Assembly: GCA_947625755.1 (NCBI GenBank)
Contig: CANQPJ010000020.1
Span: forward strand, 1 to 38,082
Length of the DNA: 38,082 nt
Source: an uncultured Lachnospiraceae bacterium
GTDB lineage: Bacteria > Bacillota > Clostridia > Lachnospirales > Lachnospiraceae
Direction of reading: 5' to 3'
The notes under the pieces are model-generated. The model did not search any database, was not told the DNA's origin, and was given only the letters and a program-made list of their open reading frames with translations. A program made the translations under genes and the position numbers. This document shows, piece after piece, positions 7,728 through 15,972 of this stretch; the stretch's first letter is position 1; every line of letters begins with the position of its first letter.

Positions 7728-7752
7728 TTCGCAGAATTAGGTATTCTGCGAA
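7728..7752 (+). repeat. Right inversion site
   Basis: Exact inverted copy of the site at 6619-6643: arms TTCGCAGAAT and ATTCTGCGAA with centre TAGGT. The flanks ACT on one side and a run of five A on the other are also shared. Eleven bases further right, ATCCGT and ACGGAT (7764-7778) form another small perfect palindrome with no copy at the left site. It might be an accessory recombinase or regulator site. Confidence 0.85.
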
Positions 7753-8093
7753 AAATAATGACCATCCGTCAAACGGATAAATCCTACTGTACTTACATAA
7801 TATTAATCTTCCCAAAAGTGCTTGTTTCCATACTTATACTTTAAGTTTTTGTGCGTATTGAATATCATAAGTGTACTTTTTTCTTTGAGATATTCATTTA
7901 TAAGTTCGGCTTGAAAATCTCATTATAAATAAAAGGTAATTAACACACATAGATACTTGCGCAGGGCTTATGAAAATGCTAAAATAAAAAAGAATTAAAA
8001 CAGACATTTTGAAATATGCAATAATACCAACCTATACGGCGGGGAGACTCCCCGCCCTTTACTTTATTTTCATCAGGTGCAAAGTATAGTTGC
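7753..8093. other. Non-coding region between the inversion site and the ATPase gene
   Basis: 341 bp without a supportable gene. It holds the ATCCGT/ACGGAT palindrome at 7764-7778, AT-rich sequence, a possible promoter (TTGAAA 8009-8014, 18 bp, TATACG 8033-8038) and the GC-rich hairpin at 8038-8056. I looked for a manganese (yybP-ykoY) riboswitch, since that class often precedes such ATPases, and did not recognise one. Confidence 0.45.
8038..8070 (+). terminator. GC-rich intrinsic terminator or attenuator before the ATPase gene
   Basis: GGCGGGGA (8038-8045) pairs with TCCCCGCC (8049-8056) around GAC and is followed by a T-rich tail (CTTTACTTTATTTT, 8057-8070). It would stop transcripts from the rightward invertible promoter before the ATPase. 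Because it lies only 24 bp before the annotated ATG, it could also act as an attenuator of the ATPase itself. Confidence 0.65.
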
Positions 8094-10562
8094 ATGAGTC
8101 ATAATCAAAACATTCAGGTGAAGCATATGAAAAAGAAAGATATAAGAAACGAAGAAATAAAACGGCGTCCGACGACCCGGTACCAGGCAGATATTCACAC
8201 AGGATTGAACAAGGAACAGGTACAGGAATATGTAAGAAACGGATGGATTAACAGACCGGTGGAACCACCATCGAAGACTGTTTCGGAAATTATAAAGAGC
8301 AATCTTTTTACCTATTTTAATTTGGTGTTTGCAGTGCTGGCGGCGCTGTTGATTATTGTGGGTTCCTTCCGGAGCCTGACTTTTCTTCCTGTTATTATTG
8401 CCAATCTTTTTATTGGTATTATACAGGAAATCCGCGCAAAGAATGTGCTGGACAAATTATCGGTTCTTCATGCGCCAAAGGCTTTGGCTGTACGTGATGG
8501 GAAGACCAGAGTAATTCCGGCAGAGAAACTTGTGCTGGATGATATTGTTATTTTTAAGGCAGGAAATCAAATCTGTGCGGATGCGGTAGTGCTGGAAGGC
8601 GAGATTTCAGCGAATGAATCACTGCTGACCGGAGAGTCGGATGAAATTGCAAAGAGACCGGGAGATACATTGATGTCAGGCAGTTTTGTGGTCTCCGGAC
8701 AGTGTTATGCAAGACTGAATCAGGTGGGGGAAGATTCCTATATTTCCAAACTTACATTGGAAGCCAAAACCATTAATGAAGAAGAGCAGTCAGAGATGAT
8801 TCGTATTTTGGACAAGTTAGTCGGAGTAGTAGGAATTATGATTATTCCGATTGGGCTGATGCTTTTTGGACAGTCGTTCTTTTTGTCCCATGTCAGCTTC
8901 CGCGACAGTGTTGTGTCCATGGTGGCAGCGGTCATTGGCATGATTCCCGAAGGGCTTTATCTTTTGGCAAGCGTGGCGCTGGTTGTCAGTGTTACCCGCC
9001 TTGCTTCGAAAAAGGTTCTGGTACATGATATGAAATGTATCGAGACACTGGCAAGGGTAAATGTGCTTTGTGTGGATAAGACCGGCACCATTACTGAAAA
9101 TACCATGAAAGTAGATGGTATTGTGCCTATGGAGGACAGTGATTTGGTGACGGTTGCAGAGCTGAAAAGTCTGATTACCGATTTTGCGGCGGCTATGCCC
9201 AATGACAATATTACAATAGAAGCATTGAAAGAGCATTTTGATGAACCCGTTGTACGGGAGCCTATTTCTGTGTCTTCATTTTCCTCTGCATATAAATATT
9301 CCGGCGCGGCATTTACAGATGCATCTTATGTTCTGGGTGCGCCTGAGTTTGTGTTGAGAGAGGATTATGAACAATATAAAGAAGAAATTGAGGAATATAG
9401 TTCAGAGGGATACCGCGTACTTGTCTTTGGAATTTATGACGGTACGCCGGATGGAGGCGCATTGACAGAAAAGGTTACTCCTCTGGGACTGATTTTTCTT
9501 TCCAATCCGATACGAAAAGAAGCACCGGACATATTCCGATATTTCGCAGGTCAGGGTGTGGATATTAAAGTAATTTCCGGAGATAATCCGGTCACGGTTT
9601 CACAGGTTGCCCTCATGGCAGGAATAGAAAATGCAGAAAACTATATTGATGCATCTACTCTGCAGACAGAGGAGGAAATACGTGATGCTGTTTTGCGATA
9701 TACGGTGTTTGGACGTGTCACTCCGGACCAGAAAAGACTGTTTGTGCGCGCGTTAAAAGATGCGGGACGCACGGTTGCCATGACCGGAGACGGTGTCAAT
9801 GATGTTCTGGCATTAAAGGACGCAGACTGTTCTATTGCTATGGCATCCGGAAGTGATGCGGCGGCTCAGGCATCCCAGCTGGTATTGCTGGAGTCCAACT
9901 TTGCATGTCTGCCTCCTGTTGTTATGGAGGGCAGGCGGGTGGTAAACAACATAGAGCGTTCTGCCAGCCTGTTTTTGGTAAAAAACATATTTTCCTTTTT
10001 ACTGGCTGTATTTTCAGTATGCTTTATGATAAACTATCCATTAGAGCCCTCGCAGGTTTCTCTGATTAGCAGTTTTACCATAGGCGTGCCTGCCTTTTTC
10101 CTTGCGCTTCAGCCGAACAAAAATATGATAGAGGGGCACTTTCTTACCAATGTGCTAATCAAGGCATTGCCGGCGGGTATTACAGACTTTTTGGTGGTGG
10201 GAGCTTTGGTAGTATTTGGGCAGACCTTCGGGGTGAACGCCAAAGATATTTCCACTGCATGTACCATGCTTCTTGCCATTGTCGGATTTATGATTTTATA
10301 CAATATCAGTAAACCAATGAATATACTGCGATGGTGTGTCTGGGCAGGAAGTATGATAGGACTTCTGGCTTGCAGTATTTTTCTTGGAAATCTGTTTGCA
10401 ATCGGCTCGATGTCCACAAGGTGCATTATGCTGTTTGTTGTATTTGCAATTATTACCGAACCGGTACTGCGGTACAGCACAATACTGATTGAACATATTG
10501 GCAGGGGAATTAAGAAAAAATATCAAAAAAGAAATAAAAAAAGAAATCAAAAAAGAAAATAA
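8094..10562 (+). CDS. P-type cation-transporting ATPase (P2-like, CtpE/YoaB type)
   Basis: 822 aa integral membrane pump. Motifs: TGES actuator loop (179-182), PEGL in transmembrane helix 4 (285-288, the Ca2+/Mn2+-pump style IPEGL), phosphorylated D328 in DKTGT, and MTGDGVNDVLALKDAD in the HAD hinge. PEGL and the overall length point to calcium, manganese or similar ions. There is no heavy-metal CPx motif and no N-terminal metal-binding domain. The C-terminal tail is a run of Lys/Arg. ATG 8094 has only a weak ribosome binding site. ATG 8127 (MKKKDIRNEE), with AGGTGA just before it, is a reasonable alternative start. The next gene follows after 14 bp. Confidence 0.88.
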   Translation: MSHNQNIQVKHMKKKDIRNEEIKRRPTTRYQADIHTGLNKEQVQEYVRNGWINRPVEPPSKTVSEIIKSNLFTYFNLVFAVLAALLIIVGSFRSLTFLPVIIANLFIGIIQEIRAKNVLDKLSVLHAPKALAVRDGKTRVIPAEKLVLDDIVIFKAGNQICADAVVLEGEISANESLLTGESDEIAKRPGDTLMSGSFVVSGQCYARLNQVGEDSYISKLTLEAKTINEEEQSEMIRILDKLVGVVGIMIIPIGLMLFGQSFFLSHVSFRDSVVSMVAAVIGMIPEGLYLLASVALVVSVTRLASKKVLVHDMKCIETLARVNVLCVDKTGTITENTMKVDGIVPMEDSDLVTVAELKSLITDFAAAMPNDNITIEALKEHFDEPVVREPISVSSFSSAYKYSGAAFTDASYVLGAPEFVLREDYEQYKEEIEEYSSEGYRVLVFGIYDGTPDGGALTEKVTPLGLIFLSNPIRKEAPDIFRYFAGQGVDIKVISGDNPVTVSQVALMAGIENAENYIDASTLQTEEEIRDAVLRYTVFGRVTPDQKRLFVRALKDAGRTVAMTGDGVNDVLALKDADCSIAMASGSDAAAQASQLVLLESNFACLPPVVMEGRRVVNNIERSASLFLVKNIFSFLLAVFSVCFMINYPLEPSQVSLISSFTIGVPAFFLALQPNKNMIEGHFLTNVLIKALPAGITDFLVVGALVVFGQTFGVNAKDISTACTMLLAIVGFMILYNISKPMNILRWCVWAGSMIGLLACSIFLGNLFAIGSMSTRCIMLFVVFAIITEPVLRYSTILIEHIGRGIKKKYQKRNKKRNQKRK

Positions 10563-10576
10563 AAAAGGAGAACATT

Positions 10577-11365
10577 ATGACAGACAAAATGACAGAAAAT
10601 GAAGTAGAGCAGGAAGTAGAAACTACTGCGGACAAACAGGAAACAGCCACAGCAGAAAACATGGAGGATTTGGGACAGGCGTTGGAAGATTCCTATGCTT
10701 ATATGGGAAATGGCGAGTACGACACAGATACGCTGCTTGCATGGGAGAAAATTAATAAGTACAAGGAATCCGGAGAAATTTTGCCGGTTACCGTATCCGG
10801 GATTGTCAATAAAGGCGTGATTGCAATGGTTGAAGGAATCCGGGGATTTATTCCTGTGAGCAGACTGGATGTTAAGCGTGTTGAGGACACAAACGAGTGG
10901 TTAGGAAAAGATATTAGAGTCCGTGTGATTGAGGCAGATATGGAGAGTGGAAAGCTGGTACTGTCTGCAAGGGAGATTTTAAAAGAAGAAACAGCGGCAG
11001 CCAGAAAGGCACAGAGAGAAATGGCAATTTCCAATATCGCTGTTGGTTCCGTTGTGGAGGGTACTGTGGAATCTCTGCAGACTTATGGAGCATTTATTGA
11101 TTTGGGAAACCATGTCAGCGGATTGGTACACATTTCGCAAATATCAGAAAATCATATCAAGTCGCCAAAAGAAGTATTGGAGATTGGACAGAAAGTTCAG
11201 GCACGGGTTATCAAAAATAAAGATGGAAAAATCAGTTTAAGTATAAAAGAGCTGATGGAAGAACAACGTGCCAAAGAAGAAGAGGAGATCAAACAGAATA
11301 TTTCTGAAACAGAAAGTATAGGAACATCCTTGGGTGACCTCCTCAGTGGGTTAAAATTGAATTAA
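10577..11365 (+). CDS. S1-domain RNA-binding protein
   Basis: 262 aa, cytoplasmic. An acidic N-terminus (~1-60) is followed by two S1 OB-fold domains at ~68-140 (VTVSGIVNKGVIAMVEGIRGFIPVSRL) and ~153-228 (GSVVEGTVESLQTYGAFIDLGNHVSGLVHISQIS), then an acidic tail. It resembles the two-domain ribosomal protein S1-like proteins of clostridia, shorter than classical S1. AAAAGGAG precedes the ATG and the gap to the ATPase gene is 14 bp, so the two are likely co-transcribed. Its TAA overlaps the stop of the convergent glycyl radical enzyme gene by four bases. Confidence 0.87.
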   Translation: MTDKMTENEVEQEVETTADKQETATAENMEDLGQALEDSYAYMGNGEYDTDTLLAWEKINKYKESGEILPVTVSGIVNKGVIAMVEGIRGFIPVSRLDVKRVEDTNEWLGKDIRVRVIEADMESGKLVLSAREILKEETAAARKAQREMAISNIAVGSVVEGTVESLQTYGAFIDLGNHVSGLVHISQISENHIKSPKEVLEIGQKVQARVIKNKDGKISLSIKELMEEQRAKEEEEIKQNISETESIGTSLGDLLSGLKLN

Positions 11366-13872
11366 AATGACAATTCTGTTCTGTGAATCAGATCAAGCTG
11401 TAATGGTTCTCCCAATTCTACAAAATATGCGCTGTATCCGGCTACGCGTACCAGCATATCTTTGTAGTCCTCCGGAGTTTTCATTGCAGCTTTCATTGTC
11501 TCATTGCTCATAATATTAAACTGACAATGCATTCCCAGTTTTTCAAAATAGGTGTCAATAAAACCTACCATATTATTTCTTCCTTCGATACCGCGGACAC
11601 ATTCCGGAGGGAATTTCCAGTTTAACAAAGTACCGTTTGTGGCAAGACTGTGGTCAACTTTGGTTACGGAATTGGCAATGGCGGTAGGACCGTTAATGTC
11701 ATGGGATGCCAGCTGGGTATGCACCGGTCCCATATTGTCGGAGATAGCTTCGCCTGCCTTTCGTCCGTCTAATGATGCGCCAAGCCACATTCCCAATGTC
11801 ACGTTGGCATTTACCGAATATACGCCCGGGCAGAATTCTCCGCCGCGGGTATTTTTACGCCCGGATATGTTTCTGCAATAGCATTCAAACACTTCTTTGT
11901 ATAAATCATCTGCGTAATCGTCATCATTTCCGTAGTGGTGTACTTTACTGCTGTTTACCAAAGCGTACAGAGCTTCGTATCCTTCCCAGTTATGTTTGAC
12001 GGCATCTAATAATTCTTTTCCCGTAAATTTTTTCTCATCAAACACAAGCTGTTTGATTGTAGAAAGAATGTCCGTACAGGTTCCGATACCGCTTGCCTGA
12101 GGTCCGGTGAAGTTATATTTTGTACCGCCGGCATTTAAGTCCTTTCCCTGTTCAATGCAGCCCTCAAAAAATGCCGATGCAAAAGGAACAGGCTTTTGTT
12201 CTTTTTGGGTATCTTCTATCATATTTAGCTGATTACACATCAGTGTTGTCCAGTAGTGCATCTGTTTATCAAAACTTGTAAGTACCTCATCAATACTTTT
12301 AAATGTTTCCAGACTGCCGGTGTTTGGTCCCAGCTGGGAGCCGGCTCCTGCACAGTGGGAATATCTTGGACAATGTCTGCTGCAGTCGATACATCTGCCC
12401 CCATTAATGGCAAGCTCCATAATTTTTGCAATATTTATGTAAGCAGCATCATGATAACCGTATTCTTTGCCGGGCAGGTCCGGCTCTACACAGCCTACGA
12501 CTTCATAATTGCGTGCCTCTTTCAAAGTCATTCCTTTTTTCTGCATTACCTTAATTGCTACCGCATCATTGAAAAGTTTTGGATGACCGTATCCTGCACG
12601 AATACACTCCACAGCTTTTACCTTTAATTCATAAGGTGTTTCTTTATGCATCCGCACGCATACCCATGGATTCATCATTCTTGTGTGCACAGATGCTTCC
12701 AGCAGCAGAAACGTCAAATCGTTTGTGGCGTCTTTTCCGTTTTCGTCGACACCGCCGATGGTAAGGCTTTCACCGCCCCAGCCCCGACCATTTCTCAATT
12801 CAGAGCTCGTTCTGTCCTTTAGTTTGGAAGGATTGCCGGTTTTGATGTATGCGCACTCTAATAATTCGAGTGCAAAATTCTTTGAAATGGTGTTGTTTTC
12901 CATGTCTTTCTGATAAAAAGGATACAACCACTGATCCATTCGTCCGTAGGACACGGAATGTCCATTGGACTCAATCATTGTAATGGTGGTAGCAAAGTGC
13001 CATAGCTGGAGTGCCTGCCAAAACGTTTGTGGTGTACCGTCTGCTAATTGGTAACAGTTTTGGGCAATTTTATCCAGCTCTTTTTTTCTGTCAGTATCTG
13101 GTTCCGTCTGACTTTTTACCTCTGCCAGTTTTGCATATCTTTTTACATAATTGCAGGCAGCTTCCAGTTCTATTAACATTGCACGGTAATAATCATATTT
13201 ATCGTAATAATCTTTCTCGTTTTCAGACAGATGTTTCAGTTGTTCTTGGATTTCCTTAATCAATCCGACAAAACCAACTTTCATCAGTTTTTCGTAGTCC
13301 ATTACGAAATGTCCCACTCCGGCAAAATGATATAAATTCGTCATATAGATTTTTTTGCCCATTTCACTGCCTTTTTTCATCTCGTCTGTCATTCGAGATT
13401 CAAACCGGTCTGCTACGGTATTTCCTTTCCAAAACGGTAGAAGGTCTAGCAGTTCTTTCTTATCTTCGTCTGTGATGTAGAACTTGTCATGCGGTCTCTG
13501 GTCAAAGGGGTGATGCTGTAATTCATCTATTATCCAGTTTATTGAAAATTCAGGGTATATTGGAGCGGCTTTGGCAGGAGCTGCCAATTCTCCCACAAGC
13601 AGTTCATCATCATAAATGTAAATTTCCACATTTTCTAATACATTTTTCAATGCAAAAGCTGTTTTCATGGCAATGGAAGCTTCTTCATGGTCTTGATATG
13701 CCTCTGTTACCAGTCGGGCTCTTTGAATGTCGATATTAAAAGGTCTGTCCAAAAAGACCTGTCTTAATTTGTTTACCCTGTCAAATGGAGAGAAACCTTT
13801 ATGTCCTACCTGATAACCGATACCGTAGCTTTTATCAAAGGCTTCTGTTCCGCAAGCGTTTGTCCGAATCAT
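11362..13872 (-). CDS. Glycyl radical enzyme, diol-dehydratase type; candidate dihydroxypropanesulfonate dehydratase (HpfG-like)
   Basis: 836 aa from the ATG 7 bp after AGGAGG (a GTG two codons upstream overlaps that site). Residues below are numbered from the GTG. Thiyl C463 and base E465 lie in VGCVEP; the radical is on G814 (RVAGYSAYF). H190 (GVGH), H307 and S308 (ESNGHS) and D477 (GYHD, 14 after the Cys) match residues that bind the diol in clostridial glycerol dehydratase, as I remember that structure; the Tyr339 position is not conserved. The R/Q pair of isethionate lyases appears replaced by H190 and D194. An odd four-Cys patch (C496, C499, C503, C509) follows the active-site loop. Neighbouring 4-hydroxybutyrate-like and semialdehyde-like dehydrogenases and a sulfonate-type importer favour dihydroxypropanesulfonate as substrate. 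The family is certain, the substrate inferred. Confidence 0.85.
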   Translation of the reverse strand: MIRTNACGTEAFDKSYGIGYQVGHKGFSPFDRVNKLRQVFLDRPFNIDIQRARLVTEAYQDHEEASIAMKTAFALKNVLENVEIYIYDDELLVGELAAPAKAAPIYPEFSINWIIDELQHHPFDQRPHDKFYITDEDKKELLDLLPFWKGNTVADRFESRMTDEMKKGSEMGKKIYMTNLYHFAGVGHFVMDYEKLMKVGFVGLIKEIQEQLKHLSENEKDYYDKYDYYRAMLIELEAACNYVKRYAKLAEVKSQTEPDTDRKKELDKIAQNCYQLADGTPQTFWQALQLWHFATTITMIESNGHSVSYGRMDQWLYPFYQKDMENNTISKNFALELLECAYIKTGNPSKLKDRTSSELRNGRGWGGESLTIGGVDENGKDATNDLTFLLLEASVHTRMMNPWVCVRMHKETPYELKVKAVECIRAGYGHPKLFNDAVAIKVMQKKGMTLKEARNYEVVGCVEPDLPGKEYGYHDAAYINIAKIMELAINGGRCIDCSRHCPRYSHCAGAGSQLGPNTGSLETFKSIDEVLTSFDKQMHYWTTLMCNQLNMIEDTQKEQKPVPFASAFFEGCIEQGKDLNAGGTKYNFTGPQASGIGTCTDILSTIKQLVFDEKKFTGKELLDAVKHNWEGYEALYALVNSSKVHHYGNDDDYADDLYKEVFECYCRNISGRKNTRGGEFCPGVYSVNANVTLGMWLGASLDGRKAGEAISDNMGPVHTQLASHDINGPTAIANSVTKVDHSLATNGTLLNWKFPPECVRGIEGRNNMVGFIDTYFEKLGMHCQFNIMSNETMKAAMKTPEDYKDMLVRVAGYSAYFVELGEPLQLDLIHRTELSF

Positions 13873-13874
13873 TT

Positions 13875-14834
13875 TCACTCCTCCTTATTTGTACTGGTGC
13901 CGTAGTTACAGTGGATTCCACGGCTGTTAAAATATGTTACATAGTCTTTTACTTTTTTTGAAAATTTATCTTTATCATAGGAAAGATAATCCATCGGATA
14001 ATCTATATTTAAGGATTTGTATTTTTCTTCCCCCAAGTGCATATATTCAAGAAGCTGTAGTTGTAATACTTTGTTGCCCAGTTCATTCAGAATAAAATCT
14101 GCAACTGCCTGCATATTTTCCATGTTGTCATTTACTGACGGAATCACAGGAATCCTTAAAATCAGCGGTTTGCCGCATTGCACCAGTTGTTTCATATTCT
14201 CAAAAATACGTTGGTTGTTTACACCCGTGTATTGTCTGTGGGTGTCACAATTCATATGTTTTAAATCACTGATAAAAATATCCGTTACCGGTAAAATTTG
14301 TTCTATGACAGTCCAATCAGCAAAAAGCGTTGTCTCCACGCAGGTGTGAATGTTATTTTTCTTACATTCTTTCAGCAGATGGGTGACAAAGTCGCTTTGC
14401 ACCAAAGGTTCGCCTCCGGAAAGGGTAACTCCGCCTCCGGAGCGTTCAAAAAATGACCTGTCTTTTAAAATAATGTCAATCAGCTCTTCTACAGTGTACT
14501 CTTTTCCCCAATATTTAATGGCGTCAGCCGGACAGGCATCAACACATTTCATACAGTTTACACATTGGGTTCTGTCAATACAGCTGATTTTGTCCTCTTC
14601 AAATTGAATCATCGGGCTGTCAGGACATGCCTGTCTGCAAAATCCGCACTGCATTATACCGATACACTTGGAAGAATAAATTCCCGGCTGGGATTGCAAA
14701 TGAAATCCTTCGGGATTGCTGCACCATTTACATCGAAGCGGACAGCCTTTGAAAAAGATTTCCGTTCGGATTCCGGGTCCGTCATGAATGGTGTAACGCT
14801 GAATATTAAACACGTTTCCTTTCTGCATAACCAT
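13875..14834 (-). CDS. Glycyl radical enzyme activating enzyme (radical SAM)
   Basis: 319 aa from ATG 14834, which has GAAAGG upstream. An upstream in-frame ATG at 14873 lacks a ribosome binding site and would overlap the previous gene. The radical SAM motif CxxxCxxC is in FFKGCPLRCKWCSNPEG. Next come two ferredoxin-type [4Fe-4S] motifs (C-GF-C-RQA-CP and C-VN-C-MK-C-VDACP), as in activases of glycerol dehydratase and other non-PFL enzymes. GGGVTLSGGEPL is the SAM-binding GGE segment. It reductively cleaves SAM and abstracts H from G814 of the partner encoded 2 bp downstream. Confidence 0.93.
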   Translation of the reverse strand: MVMQKGNVFNIQRYTIHDGPGIRTEIFFKGCPLRCKWCSNPEGFHLQSQPGIYSSKCIGIMQCGFCRQACPDSPMIQFEEDKISCIDRTQCVNCMKCVDACPADAIKYWGKEYTVEELIDIILKDRSFFERSGGGVTLSGGEPLVQSDFVTHLLKECKKNNIHTCVETTLFADWTVIEQILPVTDIFISDLKHMNCDTHRQYTGVNNQRIFENMKQLVQCGKPLILRIPVIPSVNDNMENMQAVADFILNELGNKVLQLQLLEYMHLGEEKYKSLNIDYPMDYLSYDKDKFSKKVKDYVTYFNSRGIHCNYGTSTNKEE

Positions 14835-14847
14835 AGTACCTTTCTCA

Positions 14848-15960
14848 TTATAAGCAGTCATGGTAAATATCAATGATATCTTCTTTGGATAAAACAGCAG
14901 GGTTATGTGACATAACAGCCTGTTGATATTTTAATACACTGTCTGCAAAGTTTATGACGTCTTCTTCGGTAACTCCATAATGGCTCATAGGTTGTTTTTC
15001 CAAAACGGTATTTAATAATTTATCCAGTTGTGACGGGACTTCATCTGCCGCACAGTTGAGAGCGGTTTTTAGTACATTGATGGTATCCGTGTAGTTTTTG
15101 ATACAGTTTTTTTCAGAGTATTTTTTCAGCACGGAAGTAAGGAGAGTATAGTTTGCCTCTCCGTGCGCCACATGGTATTTGCCGCTCAATGGATAACTCA
15201 TGGCATGTACAGCTCCGCAGCCTGCCTTTCCAAAAGCAATACCCGCATAATTGCTGGCAATGAGAAAATTTTCCAGCAGACTGTCCAAAATCTGAAAGCC
15301 TTCTTTTTCTATTTTTTTATAGGATTGAATAATTAAATGAATTGCCTTATCCCCAAACAGTTTGGAATAAGGAGTAGCAAGCGGAGATAATCCCGATTCG
15401 ATTGCGTGTATCAATGCATCAATGGAGCTTGTCGCAAAAAACTTTTTTGGTAAGTTATTGAGTAATTCAGGAATTAAAACTGCTTCATCCGCATATAACG
15501 CATCTACTGCCAAGCGCAGTTTGGTATTTAGGGACTGAAAGCCTAAAATAGATACATTGGTTACTTCGCTTCCTGTTCCGCATGTTGTGGGAACGAGAAT
15601 TAAATCATGTTTTTTCTCCGGAATAATCTTTCCCTGAAATAAATCTATAAGCGGCGTCATTGTTTTTAGTGCGAATAATTTTGAAATATCAAGAACCGTT
15701 CCGCCTCCAATTCCAATTACTCTGCTGTAAGAAAAATCAACGGACTGAATCATCTGATTAACCATATCATCATTAGGCTCGCCCTGTCCGAATTTTTCCT
15801 GATAGATAATCTGTGCTTTTATGTCCATATCTTTAAAATATGGTTCAAAAATATATTCGCAGGTGATAATAAGGTCGGATTCTTTCAAATCAAATTCCCG
15901 GACAAATTCCCTGCATGTATCGAATTTATTTATTCCGGAACTTAAACTTAATTGTCTCAT
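14848..15960 (-). CDS. Iron-type (group III) alcohol dehydrogenase, 4-hydroxybutyrate dehydrogenase-like; candidate sulfopropionaldehyde reductase
   Basis: 370 aa, NAD(P)H-dependent. GIGGGTVLDISK (~95-106) is the nucleotide loop and PTTCGTGSEVTN the family signature. Metal ligands are expected among SSIDALIHAIE, AVHAMSYP and KYHVAHGEAN. Along most of its length it resembles Clostridium kluyveri 4-hydroxybutyrate dehydrogenase as I remember it. That enzyme reduces succinate semialdehyde, the carboxylate analogue of 3-sulfopropionaldehyde. AAAGGAGT lies 6 bp before the ATG. It sits between the aldehyde dehydrogenase (12-bp gap) and the activase (13-bp gap), so it should act on the aldehyde made by the glycyl radical enzyme. 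HpfD of known dihydroxypropanesulfonate fermenters belongs to this broad class. Confidence 0.85.
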   Translation of the reverse strand: MRQLSLSSGINKFDTCREFVREFDLKESDLIITCEYIFEPYFKDMDIKAQIIYQEKFGQGEPNDDMVNQMIQSVDFSYSRVIGIGGGTVLDISKLFALKTMTPLIDLFQGKIIPEKKHDLILVPTTCGTGSEVTNVSILGFQSLNTKLRLAVDALYADEAVLIPELLNNLPKKFFATSSIDALIHAIESGLSPLATPYSKLFGDKAIHLIIQSYKKIEKEGFQILDSLLENFLIASNYAGIAFGKAGCGAVHAMSYPLSGKYHVAHGEANYTLLTSVLKKYSEKNCIKNYTDTINVLKTALNCAADEVPSQLDKLLNTVLEKQPMSHYGVTEEDVINFADSVLKYQQAVMSHNPAVLSKEDIIDIYHDCL

Positions 15961-15972
15961 TTTTTACTCCTT

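Larger units (their letters stand above)
6619..7752. mobile_element. Invertible DNA segment carrying its own recombinase and an outward promoter
   Basis: A tyrosine recombinase gene and its 155-bp upstream region are bounded by identical 25-bp sites in inverted orientation. Their asymmetric 5-bp centres read ACCTA on the left and TAGGT on the right, so recombination would invert rather than excise the segment. A promoter at 7625-7653 faces right in this assembly. After inversion it would face left, about 100 bp from the GT2 start. I infer an ON/OFF switch for the glycosyltransferase operon. No phage or conjugation genes are nearby. Confidence 0.75.

Noticed and set aside
7753-8093. Manganese (yybP-ykoY) or other riboswitch before the P-type ATPase
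   Set aside because: I could not find the conserved loop sequences; only a simple GC-rich hairpin is clear.
12256-12627. Plus-strand reading frames inside the glycyl radical enzyme gene (also 13011-13259, 11552-11881)
   Set aside because: They are shadows of a long, well-conserved gene on the other strand and have no start signals or family features.
11362-13872. Isethionate sulfite-lyase (IslA) or choline lyase (CutC)
   Set aside because: The Arg/Gln sulfonate-binding pair I recall for isethionate lyases is His190/Asp194 here, the glycerol-dehydratase-like Asp477 is present, and there are no microcompartment or sulfite reductase genes. Not fully excluded without an alignment.
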